NCBI GenBank assembly: GCA_039654915.1
Contig: CM077599.1
Span: forward strand, 24,551,501-24,615,500
Source of the DNA: Aquilaria yunnanensis
Lineage: Eukaryota > Streptophyta > Magnoliopsida > Malvales > Thymelaeaceae
Direction of reading: 5' to 3'
Length of the DNA: 64,000 nt
The translations under genes were made by a program, and so were the position numbers. Of this stretch, positions 57,524 to 64,000 are shown piece by piece (the first letter of the stretch is position 1; each line of letters starts with the position of its first letter). A model generated the notes under the pieces. That model saw nothing but the letters and a program-made list of their open reading frames with translations, had not been told where the DNA came from and did not search any database.

Positions 57524-58153
57524 ATGGAGAAAACCTCAACTCGTAAATCCCGTAGTATTTGTGTATTTTCTGGAGCTTTTCCTGGAAAAGATGAAGAGTA
57601 CTTAAAGGCAGCCAACCATTTAGGTAAGGTATTAGCTGAGCGAAAAATACACTTAGTTTATGGAGGAGGTAGTGTCGGATTAATGGGAGGTGTAGCATCA
57701 GCAGCATCTCTAGGAGGAAGCCAAGTTCTGGGCATTATCCCTGGACCTTTGAAATTTGTTTCTGGGGGCACCATTGGAGAAGAATTAGTGGTTAAAAACT
57801 TGCAAGAGCGTGTATTACAAATGCTTTTAAATGCTGATGCTTTTATCGCTCTACCAGGTGGTTTTGGCACATTTGGAGAAGTCTTTCAAATTGCTTCCAT
57901 GGCCCAACTTAATTTGCATAAGAAACCCATTGGACTGTTGAATGTTAACAATGTCTTTATAGGTCTGGTAGCTTTTGTGGATTATGCTATGCAGAAGAAT
58001 TTCATATCAAGAGTGGCACGACGAATCATAATATCCGCAACAACTGCTGAAGAATTGCTAGATAAAATGCAAGCTTTTGTTCCTGAACCAGATCCAGCGA
58101 TGATCCAGATAGATTGGACACGACAGTCTTTCTCAACCAGTTTCGTCCCATAA
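57524..58153 (+). CDS. LOG-type cytokinin riboside 5'-monophosphate phosphoribohydrolase
   Basis: An intact, intronless 209-aa ORF from ATG 57524; an in-frame ATG at 57449 lies before the TATA box and is unlikely. LOG (LONELY GUY) enzymes cut the ribose-phosphate from cytokinin nucleotides and release active cytokinin in the cytosol. Visible signs: SICVFSGAFPG near the N-terminus, YGGGSVGLMG (46-55), a retained Arg96 in the segment before the active site, PGGFGTFGE (111-119) matching PGGxGTxxE with the Glu in place, and the KPIGLLNV and ISATTAEEL segments. Length fits plant LOGs (about 210-220 aa). Plant LOG genes normally have several introns; lack of them suggests retro-capture. It lies inside the Ogre-type element, between integrase and the 3' LTR, in sense. 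No lesion is seen, in contrast to gag-pol. Enzyme activity is inferred. Confidence 0.88.
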   Translation: MEKTSTRKSRSICVFSGAFPGKDEEYLKAANHLGKVLAERKIHLVYGGGSVGLMGGVASAASLGGSQVLGIIPGPLKFVSGGTIGEELVVKNLQERVLQMLLNADAFIALPGGFGTFGEVFQIASMAQLNLHKKPIGLLNVNNVFIGLVAFVDYAMQKNFISRVARRIIISATTAEELLDKMQAFVPEPDPAMIQIDWTRQSFSTSFVP

Positions 58154-58669
58154 TTGTCCTTTACCCGGCCTGTTGAAGCATTGTGGAAGAAGAAGCGATT
58201 TGATCCGTTTTTCTTGTCCTTTAGTTTTATTATCAGCATTTTCTTTCGTGTTTCAGTTTTTCTTTTCAGGGAATTTCTTTATCTTATAACATAATTTCGT
58301 TCATGCTGATATTAAAACCATAGAACAATGCCTTTAGGTTGGAATGGCTGAGTAAAGAGTAATTTTTATTGCTCTTGAGACGCATCCTATTAGGTCTACT
58401 AGGCATGACATTTTGGGATAGTTAAGCTTCAACCTTATTTGGATGACATATTTCACAAGGGAATCTATATTTATTGAAGAAAGTATTAGATGAACCTTGG
58501 ATATTGATTACAAACAATCGTTCCCTTTACATAATTTATCAGTGTTATTGTCATCATCAAGATTCACTCATCTTATCGAAGTCTAAATTTTTGCACTCGC
58601 CTATTATGAAGATCCACACTTTCAAAGAAAATTATTCCAATTTCAATTGCTTTCATATAAATTTCGCTC
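58154..58669 (+). other. Non-coding region after the LOG ORF
   Basis: Likely LOG 3' region, then spacer. The 92-codon ORF at 58474-58752 runs into the 73-bp repeats and shows no family likeness. Confidence 0.45.
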
Positions 58670-59790
58670 GAGGTCCTAAGGAAAGCTCCTTAGCCTCAAA
58701 ATCAATCAATTTTCATTCAACGGTAGGACTGCTCCTATCGTCAGGGTTCTAAGGAAAGCTCCTTAGCCTCAAAATCAATCAATTTTCATTCAACGGTAGG
58801 ATTGCTCCTATCGTCAGGGTTCTAAGGATGGAACCTTTGCCTCGAAATCAATCAATTTTCATTCAACGGTAGGACTGCTCCTATCGTCGGGGTTCTAAAG
58901 ATGGAACCTTTGTCTCGAAATTAATCAATTTTCATTCAACGGTAGGACTGCTCCTATCGTCGTGGTTTTAAGGATGGAACCTTTGCCTCGAAATCAATCA
59001 ATTTTCATTCAACGGTAGGACTGCTCCTATCGTCGGGGTTCTAAGGATGAAACCTTTGCATCGAAATCAATCAATTTTCATTCAACGGTAGGACTGCTTC
59101 TATCGTCGGGGTTCTAAGGATGGAACCTTTGCCTCGAAATCAATCAATTTTCATTCAACGGTAGGACTGCTCCTATCGTCGGGGTTCTAAGGATGGAACC
59201 TTTGGCTCGAAATCAATCAATTTTCATTCAACGGTAGGACTGCTCCTATCGTTGGGGTTCTTAGGATGGAACCTTTGCCTCAAAATTAATCAATTTTCAT
59301 TCAACATCAACGGTAGGACTGCTCCTATCGTCGGGATTCTAATGATGGAACCTTTGCCTCGAAATCAATCAATTTTCATTCAACGGTAGGACTGCTCCTA
59401 TCGTCGGGGTTCTAAGGATGGAACCTTTGGCTCGAAATCAATCAATTTTCATTCAACGGTAGGACTGCTCCTATCGTTAGGGTTCTTAGGATGGAACCTT
59501 TGCCTCAAAATTAATCAATTTTCATTCAACGGTAGGACTGCTCCTATCGTCGGGATTCTAAGGATGGAACCTTTGCCTCGAAATCAATCAATTTTTATTC
59601 AACGGTAGGACTGCTCCTATCATCGGGGTTCTAAGGATGGAACCTTTGCCTCGAAATCAATCAATTTTCATTCAACAGTAGGACTGCTCCTATCGTCGGG
59701 GTTCTAAAGATGGAACATTTGCCTCGAAAACAATCAATTTTCATTCAACGTTAGGACTGCTCCTATCGCCGGGGTTCTAAGGAAAATTCC
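58670..59790 (+). repeat. 73-bp tandem repeat array, about 15 units, each with a hairpin
   Basis: Unit: GGGTTCTAAGGATGGAACC, TTTGCCTCGAAATCAATC, AATTTTCATTCAACGG, TAGGACTGCTCCTATCGTC. CGGTAGGACTGCTCCTATCG is an 8-bp stem (with one G-U pair in RNA) and a 4-nt loop in every unit. The first two units and the last also hold a second stem (CTAAGGAAAGCTCCTTAG; CTAAGGAAAATTCCTTA), lost in the middle units. One unit has a 6-bp insertion near 59306. Arrays in this place are known from Ogre elements, where they can seed satellite DNA. Confidence 0.93.
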
Positions 59791-59888
59791 TTAACCTCAG
59801 GACTTAGGCGGCGAGAAGGTTCTCAATACCTAGCTAAGTCGGATAAAATTTGGTAACGACTTTGCATACATCATGTCCCTTGAAGCAT

Positions 59889-59903
59889 GCAAGGGGGGGC
59901 AGC
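59889..59903 (+). other. Polypurine tract of the Ogre-type element
   Basis: GCAAGGGGGGGCAGC, a G-rich purine run, ends at the 3' LTR start and would prime plus-strand DNA synthesis. Confidence 0.85.
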
Positions 59904-61181
59904 TGTTGACACCTAATTTCGTTCGACCTCTTTTTAAAAAAAATTAGTTAAAAAATAAAAATAATTAATAATAAAAATTATTATTAATTAATTATTATAC
60001 AAAGAGAGAATTAGGTTAAGTAGTTTTGGGGGAGGGGCATTTTGCTAAAATCTATGTGTGTGTATATCCAAAAAAAAAATTAAAGTTCAAAAAAAAATTT
60101 AATTTAAAAAAAATATTATTATTATTAATTAATTATTAATTTATTATTATTACTGAAAAAATTTTAATTAATTAGTTTAAAATATATTTTGTTTTGTAAG
60201 GGTTTAGTTAAAAATAATATATGTGTGTATGTATGTATGTAGGAATTACAAAAGAAAACTCCATAAAAAAAATTGAAAAGTTTGGGGTAAAAATGACAAA
60301 ATTAAGAAGTTTTGGGAAAATTTGATAAAATCTGAAAGCTCCAGGAGCATTTGGTAGTTTGTCACATGAATTTTGGGCCATACCGACGGTTCTGGCCCAA
60401 ATTGACAGAAAAAGACAAAATTGTCTCAATCAGAAGTTTCAGGAACATCCCCAAAGTCAAAAAGACGGAAAGGACTGAAACTGTCATTTTACCAAATTAA
60501 GAGATAAGTTTCATTTTAATTATTTTTTAATTATGAACAGTCCATAACTCCTTCCCCTATAAATAGGGGTCCAAATCTGTAAAGAATGAAATAAAAAAAA
60601 AGAAATCAAGCTTAGAGCTCCATTTTAAAAAAGGAAAAAAAATTACAGTTTAGGTCCCTGGCGTCCCTCCCTTCCTTCCCAGAAAACCTGAACTTTTCCC
60701 TTTTGTTTTCCGTCACCTCCGTCACGCCCGTATCCTCCCGTCGATTCCCTCCTCCGTTGGCCTCCCCCTCTTCCTCCCTCTAACCAGCCATCGCCGCCAC
60801 TCACTCCAGCCACCGCTGCCACTCCCTCCAGACACCGCCGACCGCCGTACCTCCCTCTTTTTTTCCTTCCTCCCCGCCTCAACTTCCCTCTCCTCCCTCT
60901 CACTCTCCGCCGGTCTCCGTCCTACTCTTTTCCCGGTCGTTCGCCTCCCGCCACCGTCGCATTCCCTCGCTGAGTCGTCGCCCTCCTCCCCTGCTTGCCA
61001 TCGCTGCCCCTGGCATGCTCGCTGCCGCCATCGCTCCTCTGTTTCCGTCTCCAGCAAATTTCAATTTTAATTTTTTTTTCTGGATAAAACCCTGATTTAG
61101 TCCTTTACCTTTTCATACTTATTCCTTTTAGTCACTAACATTTTATTTATTTCTGCAGAACCAACAATAACTTTTATTATC

Positions 61182-61221
<40 letters not shown>

Positions 61222-61307
61222 CATTATAAGCTACTAACCTTATTATTATTAACAACTAACTCTACTAACTTTACTAACTTTACTAACTTTTATTATTATT
61301 ATTATTA

Positions 61308-61342
<35 letters not shown>

Positions 61343-63777
61343 GTTCATGGAAGGCAATACCTCCTATTTATTTATTTTTTAAGTGGATGGCCAAAAAGCC
61401 CCACTTTATTTACTATTTATTGACCTTTAATTTTCCTTTATTTACTTTATGTGCTTTTTATTTGTTTATTTATTTATTTATTTGCATATGTTATTTAATT
61501 TCTGCAATTTTTAAGTGGATGGTCAAAAAGCCTCACTTTATTCTCCTTTAATTTTCCTTTACTTAATTTATGCAAATTTTAATTATGTAGATGATTAAAA
61601 ATTATTTCATTTATTTCACCTTTAGTCATAAAAAAAATAAATAATAATAAATAAAAAATAAAAAAATAAAAAAATAAAAGAAGGAGTTTTTTGTTATGTG
61701 AATAATTAACTTTATTACTTTTAGGGCTAACAAAAATCATTTTTTAACAAAAGGCAACCATCTTTTTATTATTTTGGAACACATATTTTATTATTTCTTT
61801 AAAAACAACAAAAAGTTAACCTTTTATTCCCTTTTTATTAAAATTATTAAACAAACATAATTAAATAATTCCAAAAAAATAAAAATCAATGCTTTTTAAA
61901 TATATCTTTAAAGTAATGATAATTAAAAATTTAAGAAAAATATAAAAATAATAATAAAATCCAATAAAAATTATGATTAAAGTTAATAAATAATTAAATA
62001 AATAAATAATTAAATTAAATTTCATGTCCAAATGATCCGACAGGATCCTTGATTTGGAAAACAAAAAAATATTTTTTTAAATAAAGTATATAAATAAAAT
62101 TAATTTTTTTTATAGTTACTTTAAATTTTTCTTTATCCAGTAAAAAGAATAAAAGAGTAAGAAAAAAGAAAAAAAAACTTTGGGTAATATTTTACTTATT
62201 TCTTTATCCAGTAATATTTTACTTATTTATTTTAAAATAATAAAAATATATAACTTTTTGGTTCCTTTATTAAACAAAAAAATCTTAACCAAATGATTTC
62301 AAATAAAGATAATAAAAATAAATAGAAAATAATTAAATTCTCTTTAAATATATTTTAAACTTATCAATTATATATATATTTTAAGACTTATAAATTAGAA
62401 AACTATTTCAAAATCTTTTATCAAACAAAAAGAACAAAAATAAAATAAAATCTATGAATATCAAGATTATTTTGAGAAAAATATATAACTCTTTGTTTTA
62501 TTTAGTAAATAAATAAAATCTTGATATTAAATAATTATATAATTACTTTTTGGTTCATCTTTTATCAAATGAAAAGAATAAAAATAAAATAAAATATATG
62601 AATGTCAAGATTTTTTAGAAAATTATATAACTCTTTAGTTTCTTTATTAAATAAAGAATCTTGATATTAGATAATTTAAAAAATTACTTTTTTGGTTCCT
62701 TTATAAATTAAGTAATTACTTAAAAAATAAATAATAAAGATCTTTCATTAAACAAGAAAATAAAAAGAAAAGAAAAAGAACAAACAAAAGAATAAACAAA
62801 CAAAAATAATAATAAAAAAAATAATTTTTAAATTAAGATTATTAAAAAACCTAAAATTTCATAAAAATTATGACAAAATTAATAATTAAATAAAAATAAT
62901 AATAAGAATTAAAAATCTAAATAATTAACAATAAGTTTTAAATTAAAATCCACGTCCGGGTGATCCGATAGGATTCATGGCTTGGAGAAATATACAAACT
63001 TTTAATTGAATAAAAATTAAATAAAAAGATGAAAATCCATATTCAGATAATTTGGTAGAATTTATAATATGGATTAAAATAAAATTTCATCAAATTCCAT
63101 GTCCGGATGATCCGATAGGATTCATGGCTTGGAGAAGAAAAAAAAAATTTTAAATGAAATGAAATTAAGTATCAGCATGTAAATCCATATTCTGATAATT
63201 CGGTAGAATTCATGATATGGATTATTAATTAATTAAAATATTTAAAATAATTAACTAAAATTTCATCAAATTCCATAACCGGGTGATCTGATAGGATTCA
63301 TGGCTTGGAGAAGGAAAAATAAATTTTTTAAATGAAATAAAATTAAATATGAGGATAAAAATCCATATTCTGATAATTCGGCAGAATTCATGATATGGAT
63401 TGTTAACTAATTAAAATTTCATCAAATTCCGTGTCCGGGTGACTCGGCAAAGTCCATGGTTCGGAAATATCAAATTTTTAAAAATTTATATAAATTAATT
63501 ACCGAAGATTTTAAAGCTCATATTAATTTAAAAATCCACATTCGACTAATTCAGTTAAAATTTCTATTTTGAAAATTAACTAAATTTTATTTAAAAGCAA
63601 GCAAAACAAAATTAAAATCAACTAAGGTACCAATTTTTGGGCGCTATAACAAAGTTGTTTTAGCGTAATCGTACTCCCGAACCCCTGAACTCTCGCGGAC
63701 CATATTTTAGGTGTCCAATCGACCTGAGCGAAAACCGATTGGTGAAGACTCCCGAAAATGAACCGTACGTTGCCACA
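59904..63777 (+). repeat. Ogre-type 3' LTR
   Basis: 3874 bp from TGTTGACACC to GTTGCCACA, collinear with the 5' LTR. It is 112 bp longer, in part by expansion of the TTA microsatellites (61185-61220 and 61291-61341) and small insertions (60066-60145, 60810-60845). The TATA box and palindrome series are conserved. The GC-rich minus-strand ORFs near 60643-61057 are U3/R sequence and have no family likeness. Confidence 0.93.
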
Positions 63778-63782
63778 ATTTA

Positions 63783-64000
63783 GATGGTTGTATTATATTT
63801 TAAATTTTAACTTTTGATCAATTTAAATCTAAGACTGATTTGAATTTAGGTTTATATATGAACTATACTTTTAAAACATTATAGATCCACCATTGATTAA
63901 GGAGAGAAGTTTTGAGGTTTATTTGTTCAAAATTTATAATTAAATTACATATTTTTAGGCCCTAACTGTAAATTCTAACCATATAAAGGATTATATGACA
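63783..64000. other. AT-rich flank after the Ogre-type element
   Basis: Continues the sequence interrupted at 42911 (target copy ATTTA). No gene seen. Confidence 0.5.

Larger units (their letters stand above)
42912..63777 (+). mobile_element. Ty3/gypsy Tat/Ogre-type retrotransposon carrying cargo genes
   Basis: A 20,866-bp element with TG...CA LTRs of 3762 and 3874 bp and TSD ATTTA at 42907-42911 and 63778-63782. Very long LTRs, a tRNA-Arg type primer site, an intron between gag and RT, a second RNase H and tandem repeats before the 3' LTR are Ogre/Tat traits. Ogre's usual extra ORF before gag is not seen. gag-pol carries several stops and frameshifts, so this copy cannot move alone. Between integrase and the 3' LTR lies a 6.6-kb region with three copies of a Cys-rich ORF and a LOG-type enzyme ORF, all in the element's own orientation. 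Confidence 0.92.

Noticed and set aside
58670..59790. CRISPR-like array
   Set aside because: The 73-bp units are contiguous whole-unit repeats with no unique spacers, in a plant nuclear retrotransposon.
60643..61057. GC-rich minus-strand ORFs with Arg/Gly/Glu-rich translations
   Set aside because: They lie wholly in the 3' LTR opposite its pyrimidine tract; composition explains the open frames.

Overview
The window is nuclear DNA from a flowering plant, probably a dicot. The evidence is an intronless CYP94-type cytochrome P450, a plant fatty acyl-CoA reductase fragment with plant-style introns, plastid-derived fragments, and dense nested plant transposons in AT-rich DNA. I cannot name the species. 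Only one ordinary host gene looks intact: the P450 at 3209-4702. Almost everything else is mobile DNA, much of it delimited here by target-site duplications (TSDs) read directly from the sequence.

Layout. 1-9 kb: Mutator-like and hAT-like TIR elements, the CYP94 gene, a solo LTR (6114-6988, TSD TAAGT) and small MITEs. 9.2-14.8 kb: a decayed minus-strand L1-type LINE cut by several insertions. 14.8-30 kb: AT-rich spacer with TIR elements (one a 2.07-kb fold-back), a LINE RNase H relic, scraps of plastid DNA (trnA-UGC exon, ycf2, possibly rrn23) and a second hAT-like copy. 30.1-30.6 kb: two exons of a fatty acyl-CoA reductase. 32.9-42.7 kb: a plus-strand LINE with a 12-bp TSD. A young Ty1/copia element (35848-40951) sits inside its reverse transcriptase, with two LTRs that read as identical, TSD ATAGG and one intact 1331-codon gag-pol.

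42.9-63.8 kb: a 20.9-kb Ty3/gypsy element of the Tat/Ogre type. It has LTRs of 3762 and 3874 bp, TSD ATTTA, a tRNA-Arg-type primer site, an intron between gag and RT whose removal keeps the frame, and a second (archaeal-type) RNase H. Its gag-pol is broken by stops and frameshifts, lacks a recognisable protease and has lost one integrase catalytic Asp.

The most unusual part is the 6.6 kb between integrase and the 3' LTR. It holds three tandem copies of an unrecognised Cys-rich, basic-patch protein gene, two of them broken and the third intact. These are followed by an intact, intronless LONELY GUY (LOG) type cytokinin-activating enzyme. The second and third copies and the LOG ORF carry related upstream modules with TATA boxes. 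In front of LOG part of that module is amplified into four 87-88 bp units with TGACGTGA at the junctions. A 15-unit array of 73-bp hairpin repeats follows, then the polypurine tract. I read this as a retrotransposon with a cargo cassette: a hormone-activating enzyme plus a protein that may resemble viral Cys-rich nucleic-acid-binding silencing suppressors. The LOG and third-copy ORFs are open while the retrotransposon's own genes are decaying.
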